A stretch of DNA of 64,000 bases from Eucalyptus grandis (GCF_016545825.1 NC_052618.1:36898196-36962195), one strand, 5' to 3'. Positions 22,359-34,256 are shown, counted from the first letter of the stretch. Notes: generated by a model not told the origin, from the sequence alone. Translations and numbers: made by a program.

Positions 22359-23954
22359 TCACTCAGTTCTAAAGATAAGCTCTTTATCAAAACCTACTGG
22401 AATTAGAGTTCTAGCTTCCAACTCACTGCACAGTTTCATTGCCAACTGATCTTTCCCGCAATGGCAAAGTTCATGGCAAACCTCAGACAACATATCTGAA
22501 TCAGGAAGCATCGACCTATCAACCATTTCAGTGAGGACCTGGACTGCTCCATCGAGATCATCACATTTCGCAAAAGCACACATCAACATAGTGAGAGTTT
22601 CACCGTTTGGATGACGCCCGCTCCTGATCATGCTTTTATACAGCTGAAATGCACCGTCGGGGTTATTCCTGACACACTGCCCTCTGATGAGAGCCGAAAA
22701 GGTCGAATTGTTCGGAACTAAACCCTTGCTATCAAGATCTTTAACTAGATAAGCAGCTTTCTTTGTCTTACCATTCTTGCAGAGTCCCAATATCAATGCG
22801 TTATATGTCAATATATCGGCCCTCACTTCGTACTTCGACATTTCTTCAAAAAGCCTCCCTCCCATTTCGCTGTTGCCCGCTTCGCTATATCCGTGTATCA
22901 GAGTATTGTAAGTCACAGTATTGGGAGCCACATTCGAAGCTTTCATCTCGCTAAAAATCTTGTTCGCTTCGTGCAACTTCCCTTCCTTGCAAAAGCCACT
23001 GATAAGGGCATTGAAAGTGATCACGTTAGGATGAACACCGTCCTTCTCCATCCTATCTTTAAGCTCCACGGCCGAGCTGAGAAGGCCCTTACTGCAATGC
23101 CCCGCGATCAACGTGTTGTAAGACGCCGGCGTAGGAGAACAGCCCTTACTCTCCATCTCGCGAAACAAATCAACCGCCTTCTCGAGCTCTCCCGCCTTGC
23201 AGAAAGCAGACACGACCATGTTGAGGGTGAACACATTCGGAGAGATCCTGCAGCGCCGCATCTCCCGATAGAACGAGAAAACCACATCGACCCTGTTCAT
23301 GCTGAGCAGTGCGCTCAGGTAAGCGTTGCAGGACTCCACCGTGGGCAGGAACCCGTACTCCCTCATCATGCGAAAAGTCTCCGTGGCGTCCCGGAACTTC
23401 TTCAAATGCGCGAACGTCTTGAACAGCGAGTCGAAAACCCGAGGCGAGGAGTCGCACGCCCGGTACGAGCGGAGCACCGCGTCGAACAGCTGGCGCGCGA
23501 GGTCGACCGGGCCGGCCGCCGCGAGCGCCCGAACGATGGACTCCGCGGACTTGAATTTCCGGTTCTTGGTGAGGGCGTGGAGCGCGACGGAGTGGGTCTC
23601 GAGGGTGTGGGCGCCCGGGCTCCGGAGCTGGACCCAGTCGAAGAACTCGAGCGACAGGACGGGGTCCTTGCGGATCCTGAGCAGGACGTGCATCGTCCGG
23701 AGAGGAGTCAGCCCGGCGCTCAGCGGCTCGAGCTTGTCCCAGTCGGAGTGCACGAGGTGGCTGTGCGCGACGTTGACGAAGTCGAGGTCACGCCCTCTGG
23801 GTTCCGGGAACGTCCGGTGGGGCACCGGAATCGGGTCCCGGCGGGGGCCGGGGCTGATGGGGAGGGGCGTTTCGGGGGCTGAACTGAAGAGGGTCGAGAA
23901 TCGACGAAGTGGGTATTTCGTCATCGGGTTCCATGGAGCGAGGAATTCGACCAT
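22359..23954 (-). CDS. P-class pentatricopeptide repeat protein
   Basis: Intronless 531-residue protein, probably acting in mitochondria (or plastids) as a sequence-specific RNA-binding factor in transcript processing or stability. The first ~35 residues are rich in Arg/Ser/Pro, like a transit peptide. About ten consecutive 35-residue repeats run from roughly residue 165 to 515, with the P-class signature TYNTLIHGYSEAG / FNALISGFCKEGKL and Pro at each repeat end. No E, DYW or SMR domain follows. Start ATG at 23954 (MVEFLAPW); an in-frame Met at residue 11 is an alternative. It resembles the Arabidopsis At4g26680 type, from memory and without a search. Its 5' flank and first ~140 codons are duplicated at 40195-40850. 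Confidence 0.88.
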   Translation of the reverse strand: MVEFLAPWNPMTKYPLRRFSTLFSSAPETPLPISPGPRRDPIPVPHRTFPEPRGRDLDFVNVAHSHLVHSDWDKLEPLSAGLTPLRTMHVLLRIRKDPVLSLEFFDWVQLRSPGAHTLETHSVALHALTKNRKFKSAESIVRALAAAGPVDLARQLFDAVLRSYRACDSSPRVFDSLFKTFAHLKKFRDATETFRMMREYGFLPTVESCNAYLSALLSMNRVDVVFSFYREMRRCRISPNVFTLNMVVSAFCKAGELEKAVDLFREMESKGCSPTPASYNTLIAGHCSKGLLSSAVELKDRMEKDGVHPNVITFNALISGFCKEGKLHEANKIFSEMKASNVAPNTVTYNTLIHGYSEAGNSEMGGRLFEEMSKYEVRADILTYNALILGLCKNGKTKKAAYLVKDLDSKGLVPNNSTFSALIRGQCVRNNPDGAFQLYKSMIRSGRHPNGETLTMLMCAFAKCDDLDGAVQVLTEMVDRSMLPDSDMLSEVCHELCHCGKDQLAMKLCSELEARTLIPVGFDKELIFRTE

Positions 23955-24299
23955 GGACGTGTATCGAGATTCAGGAGGGACTCCAAGCTCTCGATCGAAA
24001 CGGGGATTTCTCTCTGTCTGAGCAGGATTTGATGCGATCGATGCTTGTCATTCACTGAGCTCCATCGGGAAAGGGCTTCGGAGCGCTACAATTGTGGACA
24101 CGCTGAGCGACGACGCAACCACAATCCGCGCTCGCTCGGACAAGTCGCCAGGATTTGGCCCGACGTTCGGAAGTAGGCGACGATCTTGCGCAAACTCTTG
24201 TAAGCTTAGGATGTTTTTTTCTTTTGCAGAGAAGTTTAGGATGCGTTGGACAAGAGAAAAAGAAAGATTGCCTACGTAAAACCTATGGGATTGATGATA

Positions 24300-24600
24300 A
24301 ATGACTATGATTTAATGTATAACGTGATTCTTGAGTTTTTAATATGTTTAATGTGCTCCATAAACTTTGTCTCAATATATAATATGATATCTAAACATTT
24401 AAATTTATTCAATATGATCTTTACTTTTTGATATATTTTCAATTTAATTCCTAAAATATATAAAAACATCCAAAGTTCGTGGATCACAATGAACAATTTA
24501 AAATTTAAAGAACGACATTGCACACTTGGCTTAAATTCAGATGCCACATTGAACAAATTAAAAATTTAGAGACCACATCATTTTATGCCAAAGTTTAGAT
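24300..24600. mobile_element. Small AT-rich foldback element (MITE-like)
   Basis: The left half ('tttaatatgtttaatgtgctcc', 'tttaaatttattcaatatgat') mirrors the right half ('atcacaatgaacaatttaaaatttaaag', 'acattgaacaaattaaaaattta'). An equivalent element lies at 41060-41455 in the duplicated segment, so the insertion predates the duplication. Confidence 0.55.
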
Positions 24601-25938
24601 AAATTCGCATTGAATCCATGCATTTAACCTATCGGAGCAGTGACCATATGAGAGTTCTCCATGTTTGGGTCTAAAACTAATCCGATTTGTAGGTAGCTAC
24701 AATTCCTTTTCTGTAAACCATACACAAATAGCCAGTGATTTTCCAAAGGCGGATTGCATCACCCGTGTGGTTTAGTTCAGAGACAAGAACCTCCCTTGTT
24801 TTCAAGGACATTAAGGTTGTGTTTGTTTTGATTTCTTTTTTTCTGTTTTTAAACAATTTTTTTGTTTTTTTTGTTCCTGGGAAAAAAGGAACAACCGCAT
24901 TTGTTTAAGTTTTTGTTCCAAAATTATTTTTTTGTTCCCGAAACACATCTGGAAAAAACAAACAAAAAAAAAGTTATTTCTTTTTTTAAACAAAATTTAG
25001 GAACACTTTCTTCTTCTCTTTTTTCTTCTTCTTTTCTTCTTCTTTTTCTTTCTTTTTCTTTGGCCGGTCGCCGCGCCTCGGCCATGGCCGGCGACCGGCC
25101 ATCGAGGGCCGACGACCGCCGAGCGTCGCCGGCCCCGGCGAGGCTCGCCGCCGGCCTTTGGGCGAGCTCGACCTCATCGAATCTAGGCGAGCTCAAGCTC
25201 GCCCGGCCAAGGCGAGGCCGATCTTGCATCGGGCCGGGCGAGCTCGATCTCGCCTAGGCCAAGCTCGCCCGGCGGCCGGTAGGCTCGGCCTCACCGGGCC
25301 ACCACCCCGGTCAATGTGGCCTAGCGGTGGCCCCGGTGATGCCGAGCCTCGCCGGCCGGCCGGGCGAGCTCGACCCGCCGAGGGCCGGCGAGCCTCGTTG
25401 TAGCTAGGCGAGGCCGCCGGCCTCGTCGGCCGATCGCCGACCATGGCCGAGGCCGGCGACCAGCCAAAAGAAGAAAAAGGAAAATTAATAAGAAAGAAAA
25501 TATAAAAAATAAAATAAATAAATAAATTATACAAATTTACCAAACGTGTTTGTTCATTTTTATTCCCTAACAAGTTTACCAAACGCGTTTTTTTGTTCAA
25601 AAATTGTTCCTCGGAACATAAACATTTTTTTTCTATTTCTTTTCTGGAATAATTTTTAAACGAGTTTAAAAACAGTCCGAGGTAAAGCGGGGTTACTATT
25701 CATTGAAGCTCTCAAGCCAGGCACCCGAGTTACTGTAGCTGCGATTTCTTCATTGGCTGATTCTCGGTTGTTTAACCGTTGGTTGGGGCTGTTTCTTGGT
25801 AGGCTAGGGCGTCTTCTACCTCCTTACAAAACCCCGAAGCTTGGCCCCGGTATGTCCACTCTTTTCGGACCGATTATGGATGAATTCAATTAGGGTTTTT
25901 CTCCTGTCTAGGTTTTGGATTTCGAATTCTTTGCCGTG

Positions 25939-27703
25939 ATGGCCTCGGCTTACGCCGGGCCTCTCGTGTTGATGAAGGGCCAAGTTCTCTCGCCCATGTC
26001 CCTCAAGTTGTAAGTCGACCTTCTCTTGATGGGCCCTCGCGCAAGGATAAGGGGCGAAGCCCCTCATTTTCCCCTGATCCAAGACAGACGGATATTCCCA
26101 TCCCTGTTCGTAACCCGCTAGCGTTCGCACAAAAAGCAGAGGTAGATCCAGACTGAACCGGCCTCAGCCTACGGGTGAGGCAAATCCAACTAGCCGTTCT
26201 TGGGCGTCTGTTGCTCAAGTGTTGAGGAAAGGCTACGATTTAGAATTCACCCCTCCTGCATTTTTGGATGATAAACCAATGGTTGAGCTGTCAAACCTTG
26301 ACCTTCAGGCTGCCGACCCCAAACTCCATGATTGTTTGATTGGCTATTATCTAGATAGGAGAATTCCATTTAAAGTTACTGAGGAAGCTCTTAAAAGGGC
26401 GTGGAGCCCGTACCTCACCGAAGTCATGGCAAACGGACAAGGTTTCTTCGTGCTGCATATTCCTGATATGGATTTTAGGAGGAAGCTCCTCGAATGTGGC
26501 CCAATCATAGTTGCGAAGGTTCCATTTATTCTGCAACAATGGAAGCCTGGTCTTGAACTCAAGAAAGACGTCCATTTAATTGTCCCCGTGTGGGTCAAGT
26601 TGAGAAACCTTCCTTTCTCCTTTTGGTCGGCTCAGGCTATTGGCAAAGTTGCGAGTGCGGTTGGCAAGCCTTTGTATGTGGATCATCGTATTGAGCAAAT
26701 GGATATGTTAGCTTTTGCTCGTGTGTGTGTTGAAATTACTACAGATCAGCCCTCTTGTGATTCTATACTGCTGGTTCATAATGGAAATTCTCGTATTGTT
26801 GCTGTGGAATATGAATGGCGTCCACAAGTTTGTTCCAAGTGCGGCATCTTTAGCCACAACTGCAATCCCCTAGCCCCTCGCCAAGCATCTAATTTGAGGA
26901 GGCCTGCAGCTAAGACTCTTATATCAGTCGTTCCCGCTCCCCTTCAACTCCCCCAGGACAGGCCTGCTTCCCCTATTTCCCCCACTTCCCCTATTTTGGT
27001 GGATGCTCATGCCCCGCATCAGCAACAGGATTCAGAAAGAGTCCAGCAGCCTCTCGATGCTTTGGAAGCCGGTGGGGAACTTGCTGCTCCCCATACGGAA
27101 GCTGCTGCCTTTTCCCAAGTGTCGCCTTCGATTGCTCTGCCTGTACCTACAAGAAACGATGCTGGTTCCTCTGATTTAGTCACTATGCGTGAAGTCGCGC
27201 CTGCCCTCGCTTCTTCCCCTCCACTTATTCCTCCCGTGGGTGAGGAATGGCATGAAGTGGTAGGTAAAAATAAAAATAAAAAGCTTCTTTCTTCTAAGAA
27301 GGCGGCATCTATTAGTGTGGCAGGCGCTACCAGAGGTGGACAGCAATTGAATTTGAAGACCTCTTCCGCTAAATCGGTTAAACCACCTGTGCTCCCTCCT
27401 GTTCGGATTTCTAAGGGACTTTTGAAAGCACCTGTTAAGGTACATGATAATACTACCAAGATCTTGGACCGCACCTCCCTCTCGGGACATTCTATTGGCT
27501 CGGATGAGATTGCTAGTTCTAGTATTCATGCTATCTCGGAGGATGATGATCTACTATCCATCAGTTCCTCACCTCGGGGGACAATGTCTTGTGCAAAGCC
27601 AGACTCTATTCAAGACCAGCTGGATCGTCTACTTCCTGAACCTCCTGCTTCGGTTCTTGCTAAGGCCACCTCTACTAGCCGCAAAGCCTCTATGAAGAGG
27701 TAA
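25939..27703 (+). pseudogene. LINE ORF1 (DUF4283 and CCHC)
   Basis: Nucleic-acid-binding ORF1 of a plant LINE. The conserved DUF4283 block runs from 26280 (GYYLDRRIPFKVTEEALKRAW, QGFFVLHIPDMDFRRKLLE, VPVWVKLRNLPFSFWS, GKPLYVDHRIEQMDMLAFAR). The knuckle-like end is YEWRPQVCSKCGIFSHNC, then a Pro/Ser-rich tail. A likely ATG at 25939 is cut off by TAA at 26011-26013 and lies in a different frame from the main part, which also has TAA at 26111. The N-terminus is therefore broken; 26114-27703 is open. Confidence 0.8.
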
Positions 27704-27739
27704 CCACCTCCCTTCCTTGTGTACATATGTTTTTTGGAT

Positions 27740-30700
27740 TCTAGAATGTTAGAGGTATCCTCAATCCTGTTAGGTGTGCTAAGGTAAGGAAGCTTGTTCT
27801 CTCCAACAAGCTTTGCTTGATCGGTATTTTTGAGACTAAGATGCTCGAAGATTTGTTTGATTCCATATCTTCGACCTTATTAAGAGGCTGGAAATGGATA
27901 GCGAACTATGATTATGCTCCTCGTGGCAGAATTTGGGTTGACTGGGACCCAAGTGTAGTTGACTTTGCTCCTATTTCTTCAAATAAGCAAGTTGTTCATG
28001 GTTTTCTTTCCTCTACTTCTTCTAGCATGATTTGCTGTATTTCTATGATCTATGGTGATCACACTTTTGTCAGTCGTAGGCCCCTTTGGGATGATCTAAT
28101 CCATTACAATGAAGTCTTCCAAGACTTGCCTTGGATTGTAGCTAGCAACTTTAACGCCATTAAGGACCCATCGGATAGGGTGGGGGGTTTGAACGCTTGG
28201 ATTCCATCTTTTGAAGAGTTTCGTTTATGTTTAGGTCAAACCAAGTTGGTGGACCTTCGATACATTGGCCTCCGTTTTACCTAGTCTACTTCCTCTGGTG
28301 CTGCAAGGAAAATGTGCAAGATTGATCGGGTCCTTATTAACAATCTGTGGAACCATCGGTTCTCCTTCTCTCAAGCCTCCTTTCTCAATCCGGGTATTTC
28401 TGATCACTCTCCTATGATTGTTAGAGTGCTTGATCCGATGTCAAGAAGGAAGCCGTTTAAATATTTTCATTTTTGGTCCGAACACCCAGATTACTCATCT
28501 TGCATCAATCAAGCTTGGAATACGCCAGTCTTGGGAGTTCCGATGTTCTGCCTCGTGTCCAAGTTGAAATTGGTTAAAGCTCGCCTCATATTACTCAACA
28601 AAGAGTCTTTCTCTGACATTTTGATGAGGACAGCTGAAGCTAGAGAAGCCCTTCGCATCACTCAGGTTGGGCTTCATGATGATCCTTCTAATCCATCTCT
28701 TGCTGACCTGGAAAAAAACCAGCGACGTGCCTTTGTCCAACTGCGGGGCCATGAGAAGTCCTTTTACTGTCAAAAGTCTCATGTAACTTGGCTGAAAAAT
28801 GGTGATCGGAACACTAGATTCTTCCACGATTTGGTTAAGAACAGACAGACCAGAAACCACATCCTCTCGGTTATGGATTCATCTGGTGTCCTCATAGATG
28901 ATCCAGCCCTTGTGCCTCAAGTGTTTGTGTCCTACTTCTCAAAGCTGCTCTCACCTCAGGCGTGCCTCTCAAAACCGTCTCTTCATGAGATGAAGGAGCT
29001 CATCCATCGACCTCTCTCGAATATTCAAAGCATCTCCATCTCTTGCTCGGTCACAGATTCGGAGATCAAGGATACTCTTTTCTCCCTAGCAAGAGGAAAA
29101 GCCCCGAGTCCTGATGGCTTTTCGGTTGAATTTTACAAGACCAACTGGGATCTTGTGGGGCCATTGGTTATTGAAGCTGTTCAGGATTTCTTTGCTTCGA
29201 GCTTCCTCTTAAAAGAGGTAAACAGTACTATCCTTACATTGATTCCCAAAGTTCAGAATGCTACTGCAGTCACAGACTTTAGACCTATCGCATGTTGTAA
29301 TACCATTTACAAGGTTATTACAAAAATTATAGCTAATCGTGTGGCTATTGTTTTGAATGTTTTGGTTGGATCATCTCAAAATGCATTTGTTAAAGGAAGG
29401 AGAATTAGAGATAACATTCTTCTTGCCTAGGAATTGTTCTCTGGTTTTCACTTAGATCCTTACCTTCCGAAATGTGCTGTTAAGGTGGACTTTCAAAAGG
29501 CGTATGATACTGTAGACTGTGATTTTTTGGAACTCACTCTACAAGCTTTCAAATTCCCGGAATGGATCATCCATTTGATAATGGTGTGTATGAGAACACC
29601 TAAGTTTTCCGTTTCTATTAATGGCGAACTTCATGGCTTCTTCTCTGGAGGTCGAGGCCTTCGCCAAAGGGACCCTTTGTTGCCGTACCTCTTTACCCTT
29701 GTTATGGATGTGTTCTCATGGATTTTAAATTCCCGTACTTCGGTGAAAGGCTTCAAATACTTTTGGAGATGCAAGAAGGTAAAGCTGACCCATCTTTTCT
29801 TTGCCGACGACGTCTTTCTCTTTTGTCAAGCTGATTGGGTTTCCGCCACGATCCTTAAGAGAAGTCTTGATATATTCTCATCTTGGAGTGGATTGCTTCC
29901 GAGCAAAAACAAGAGCAAGGTGTTTCTCTCAGGAGGCCCTGTTTCCATCAGAGAGAATATTCGGCTTGCATTTGGCTTTCAGGTAGGTCGACTCCCGGTC
30001 CGGTACTTAGGGGTGCCCATTATCACTTCAAGACTTGGGAAAGCTGATTATGCTTCATTGATTGATCGTATTACCGCAAGAATTCAATCGTGGGCTCACC
30101 GCTTTTTATCCTTTGCTGGCGGGCTTCAACTTATAAGATCAATACTGCATTCTATCCAAGCCTTTTGGGCTAGTGTTTTTTCTCTACCTATCTCTGTTCT
30201 TGATAGAATTGAACAATTGCTAAAACAGTTTCTATGGAAGGGCACCTCGCTTGGCCGAGGCGGTGCCAAAGTATCTTGGGATGACATTTGCCTCCCGAAA
30301 AATGAAGGTGGCTTGGGTATTCGGAAATTGAGAGACTGCAATATTGCTTCCTTGCTTAAGTACATTTGGTTTCTCTTCACTGATAAAGAATCTCTTTAGT
30401 GTCGTTGGATCCATTCTTATTTTTAAAGAATGACAACTTTTGGAACTCCTCCACACCCAGTACGTGTTCGTGGGCGTGGAAAAAAATCCTTCAACTTCGA
30501 AGACACTTTAGGCTCTCTTTCTTTTGGAAGAATGGCCACGGTTTCTCTGTCTCCTTATGGCACGACAATTGGCTGGAATTTGGCCCGCTTCTCTTACTTA
30601 TCCCGCCGGACCTTGTGGAGAGCCGTCGCCTTCCAAGCTATTCACCCAGTGGCGGACCTTTATTCTCCCATGGGTGCTTCTTTGAGAGATCTCCTCACAA

Positions 30701-31240
30701 ATATGGGAATTACTATGCCCATTCTTTCTACTGATGCTGATCCCTGATCGCTTCACCTAGCAAGAAGATCCATCAGGTTCGTTCTCTGTTGCCTCTGCCT
30801 GGAAATACATCAGGGTTAAAAAGAATCGAGTGTCTTGGGCTCGTCTTATTTGGGACAATGACCTTGCACCTTTAGATTTCAATTTCATTTGTGGTTGCTC
30901 GCAAAAAATAGGCTGCCAACTCAAACTCTCCTTCTCTCTTATGGGAGGATTGAGTTCTCTATTTGTGCTTTCGCTGCTCCCGTTCCGGACTCCGTGGACC
31001 ACTTGTTCTTTGAGTGCACAACGTCGCGACTCTTGCGTTCTTTTGGGCTTCTAGATGTAATTTACCTTGGAAGAACAAAGTTTGGAAGGACAACCTCTCT
31101 TGGGCTCTCAAATTCCTATCCGGCAAAGATTTTTTTCACAATATTGCCCGTTTCTCTTGGGACTTTATGTCATTTCATATGGGAAAAAGGAATTCTATCA
31201 TCTTTCGAGGTGACTCTTTGGCAATTCCGGCCATGAAAAT
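27740..31240 (+). pseudogene. LINE ORF2 (endonuclease, reverse transcriptase, zf-RVT)
   Basis: APE-type endonuclease at about 27750-28400 (GIFETKM, GRIWVDWDP, SNFNAIKDPSDR, NPGISDHSPMIV). The reverse transcriptase follows (GKAPSPDGFSVEFYK, IPKVQNATAVTDFRPIAC, CAVKVDFQKAYDTVDCDFL, GLRQRDPLLPYLF, catalytic LFFADDVFLF). The zf-RVT region is at about 30450-31200 (SLWHDNWLEFGPLL). One frame runs from 27740 to about 30420, broken only by TAG at 28282-28284, 29428-29430 and 30397-30399. A 1-bp loss near 30420 then shifts the rest. The RT catalytic Asp pair is intact. Confidence 0.85.
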
Positions 31241-31859
31241 CACTTGATCAAGGTTGTGAAGGATAAGGCTTTTTGTTCTCTAATGTCCCGCCTACTCCAA
31301 GAAACAAGCGACTCCAGAGAAGTTGAGGGTTTGATCCGTCCATCTTAAGCTCGGCGTCCTCTTCCTAGCTCTCCTCCGTCTCTTCGCTCTTTGGAGGGGT
31401 GCCTGAGGGTCGTTGGTCTGTTTTTTTACTTGTAGTTCAGCCGATTGGTTGCTGCTTTGTTTCCTTCTCTCTGTACTTTTCTGATTCGGCACCCTCACAC
31501 TCTCCCTGCCCCCACAGCTAAAGTGTGAGTTACGGTGCCGAATTCTTGTTCATTTGTCCAAAGCTTAATATATATTCTTACTTTTACAAAAAAAAAAAAA
31601 AAATTAAACATAAATATTGCCAAACGCGCCCTAACTCGTTTCTACATATATCATGGGGGTGTCCTTGTCTGCAGTCTCTTTTTGAATTAAGAATCGCCAA
31701 GCTTTATGCATTCAGATTGCGCTCAGATGCAGGACCATATTAAGGTAATTCATGCTACTAATCAGCCGATCGGAACCGGACACGTAGTGTGGTAATTATG
31801 CATAACACAAATTGGCATCTGAAAACAAGAAACTACGCAAATAAGTAGCTCCAAGTTAT

Positions 31860-32827
31860 CTGGGAAAGGGAGGTTCCATCAAAAGAAAACATGGAACGAA
31901 GCATTGGCCGAGTTTGAGAGGGTCATGAACTGATGATCCAACGACATCACCAAGGAAGTTCACCGACTTCCCCCATGCAGCACTGCGACTTCGGCCTCGA
32001 TGACGCAGCAATCATCAACTAGGCAGTCTCGAACTGTTTTTAGCGGCAAGAAGGACTTACCCTCGAGAAAAGTTTGATTTGCTGAACCAACGTGAAGCCG
32101 CTACAAAGCGAAAAATTAGCTTGGCGTCGATGCCTGACTCAGGAAACCGAACCAATGAGCAAAGAAGCATGTCACGCACTGGAGTTCAATTTTCCAGTTA
32201 CCTTTCTCCACTTCCCTGTAACACAAATCTGCTAAAGAAGGAAAGGATTCAGCTACTCAGATCGGTGGTTTACCTTCTGTCTCCTGATGCACAGCACCAT
32301 CTTGGCTTCTTAACCGAATGGTGTAGCTTGCCTTAATTTTCCTCCTAGTATCTAGTTCATCCGGATCTGCTAAACGAGGAAAAAGCGAAAGGTTCTTGTT
32401 TTCATTTCTTGCAGACCAACCCCTTAAATATAGCTCCGATATCCTTGCAAATGTTAATACTCCTTGAACTAGAAAGACTAGACTGAACAAAGCAAAGAAA
32501 TTGGAGCCTACCATTTCACGTCACCAACAATGAATACTTAAGAGCAGAGCACTTGAACCGTAGCAGAGAAACGGGATACCTTCCATTCATCTATGGAACG
32601 CTCTCTCCATCAAGCATCAACCATTCGCCGACACCCGAGCTCTTGATAACAAATACCTCCACTCCAAATGTGCAAAAGTCATCAAAAAGGTATCCGTTTG
32701 ATGGATCGGTGAAGATCTCTAGTAGCATAAATCTTATAAAGATAATGACACCAACGGCTCTTCTATATTTGATTCTCGATTCACAAATTGAAGATGTCGA
32801 TTCTGAATATAGATCTCGATTTAACAA
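31860..32827 (-). pseudogene. MATH-domain (TRAF-like) gene fragments, copy A
   Basis: MATH/TRAF-like plant proteins act as adaptors in protein complexes and ubiquitin-linked processes. 32740-32590 encodes the end of a first MATH domain (EIFTDPSNGYLFDDFCTFGV, EVFVIKSSGVGE). 32440-32270 encodes the middle of a second (NKNLSLFPRLADPDELDTRR, ASYTIRLRSQDGAVHQ). 32050-31860 matches the third exon region of copy B. The upstream exons are missing because sequence upstream of about 32740 is replaced by an unrelated repeat. Same order and strand as copy B (42100-43827). Confidence 0.7.
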
Positions 32828-32868
32828 TTATTATAAAGATAATGACACCAACGGCTCTTCTATATTTT
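32735..32868. repeat. Short direct repeat, also present at 49190-49240
   Basis: 'taaagataatgacaccaacg' plus 'gctcttctatatt' occurs at about 32736-32768 and 32834-32866, and once more at 49201-49233. It marks the junction where MATH copy A is truncated. Confidence 0.75.
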
Positions 32869-32913
32869 CTTAGAAAGCAAAATCATCCTTTTACTTTTAT
32901 TTGTACATAAATC

Positions 32914-33267
32914 TAAGGGTGTCAACGGTTCAGTTCGGTTCAGTTTGATTTTTTTTGAAAAACCGAACCAAATTGAACTGTTAAGAAAAACTTCCGAACC
33001 GAATCGAATATATTTCGGTTCGGTTAGGTTTGGTTTTTCGGTTTTTGGTTTTCAACTTTTTGCATTAATTTTTTTCTTTTTTTTTCTATTGTATATATTT
33101 TTCATTTCCAAGAAATAAGTTCTTATCGGTTTATTGGTTTGGTTCGGTTTGGTTAATCGATAAAAACCGAACCGATAACAAAAATTTTGGTTTTTAATGA
33201 GAACTAAACCGAATGAAAATCGAACCGAAAAAAACCGAATTTTTCAGTTCGGTTTTTTACACCCCTA
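32914..33267. mobile_element. hAT-type MITE with CGGTT-rich palindromic arms
   Basis: The ends read TAAGGGTGTCAA and, on the opposite strand, TAGGGGTGTAAA. Flanks cataaatc (32906-32913) and cctaaatc (33268-33275) form an 8-bp target duplication with one mismatch, as expected for hAT. The arms are made of 'cggttcggtt' and 'aaccgaacc' repeats, giving a strong imperfect hairpin. A homologous flank at 49262-49300 lacks the insertion (site cccaaatc). 354 bp and no ORF. Confidence 0.8.
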
Positions 33268-33679
33268 CCTAAATCGTCCTTGTACAAAAGTTCCAACGTT
33301 CGTCCTTCAGCTACTCTCTTTTTTTTTAGTATGATTGTTTCCTATTTCAAAGTATGTTATTTCGTGGAACCTAAGGAGGAAAAATAAATAGAAAAGTCAA
33401 AGTTACATGAGGTGGAGTAAAAAAAATCAGATCTTTGACGAGGGAAGAAAAATCATTGTTATTTATTTTAGTAATAGGTTATGGTGTAGGTTGAAAAAGA
33501 AAAGGAAATAAAAAAAAGTGAAAGTATGCGACAATAATGATCTAACGGGCCACATGCCAATTCTCCATTAGGCCTCCATGTAGCACTGAAGTTTCCTATT
33601 CAAGTGGCTAAAAAGATGCAACAAAACTTCAGTTGAAATAGTTTTTGGGACAACAAGGAATCCACTAAACTTTCACAAA

Positions 33680-34060
33680 TTAGGGGCATGACAACTACAA
33701 ATTTCTATTCCAACAACAATTTTTCTATTCCAAACTTGTTTTTGGAATAGAAATCCATTTAATAAAATTATTTCATTTTTCTATTTTTGAAATAGATTTT
33801 TATTCTAGAAATAGGTTTGGAATATAAATTAAAAATTTCTACTTTTTATTTTTGGAACAGAAATGAGAAATAAAAATTATGTTCATCGTTTGTTGAACCG
33901 GTCCTCCATCCGTCGCCCCGACTCTTTGTCCGCCACGACCGCTTCTCCGTCGGCCGACGCACCGCGAACAAAGATGGTAGAAATTTTGTGTCGTTATCGG
34001 AAGAATTTCTATTTTTAAAGTATAAATTTTATGTCGTTATCAAATGGGTATTAAATATAT
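33680..34060. mobile_element. Degenerate TIR-like element
   Basis: Repeated 'tttctattcc' and 'ggaatagaaat' motifs flank a GC-rich middle (33895-33975). The right end, reverse-complemented, reads 'taatacccatttgataacga'. The match to the left end is weak. 33276-33680 and 34061-34640 otherwise hold no gene that I recognise, apart from a (CT)n tract at 34257-34275. Confidence 0.35.
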
Positions 34061-34256
34061 ATATTTCTCTTTTAAAATTAATTTTTAATAAGAATAGTTA
34101 TCATTAGTAGGCTATACACTTGTGGACAGCGGTGGCAGTTGCAGTTGCACATGCTAACGTGGGCAAGGGTTCAGAATTGGAGGACGGTGCAATAAAATAA
34201 AGCATAATGCGCCTTACAACATTGTTGTTGATCTGAAAGACTTTGACCAATTCCAA

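Larger units (their letters stand above)
25677..31603 (+). mobile_element. L1-type LINE (inactive)
   Basis: About 5.9 kb, inserted in the right arm of the TIR element. It has ORF1 with DUF4283 and zinc knuckle, ORF2 with endonuclease, reverse transcriptase and zf-RVT, and a 3' poly(A) of 16 bases (31588-31603). It appears nearly full length. The 5' boundary (about 25677) is inferred from where similarity to the TIR arm stops. I could not fix an exact target duplication because both flanks are A/T-rich (ttaaaaaca versus ttaaacata). Confidence 0.85.
24815..31631. mobile_element. PIF/Harbinger-like non-autonomous TIR element, split by a LINE
   Basis: The ends read GGTTGTGTTTG (left) and, on the opposite strand, GGGCGCGTTTG (right), flanked by TAA on both sides. 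A 3-bp TWA target duplication is typical of PIF/Harbinger. Without the LINE the element is about 890 bp: AT-rich arms, mirrored pyrimidine/purine tracts (25005-25060 and 25455-25500) and a very GC-rich core (25060-25455) with inverted 'ggccatggccgg'-type blocks. The duplicated segment at 41640 has no insertion at this point. There is no transposase ORF; superfamily placement rests on ends and target duplication only. Confidence 0.65.

Noticed and set aside
22893..24021. Long plus-strand open frames (329 and 231 codons) opposite the PPR gene, also at 40168-40906
   Set aside because: Antisense shadows of the GC-rich 5' half of the PPR coding sequence. The minus-strand frame has clear PPR repeats.
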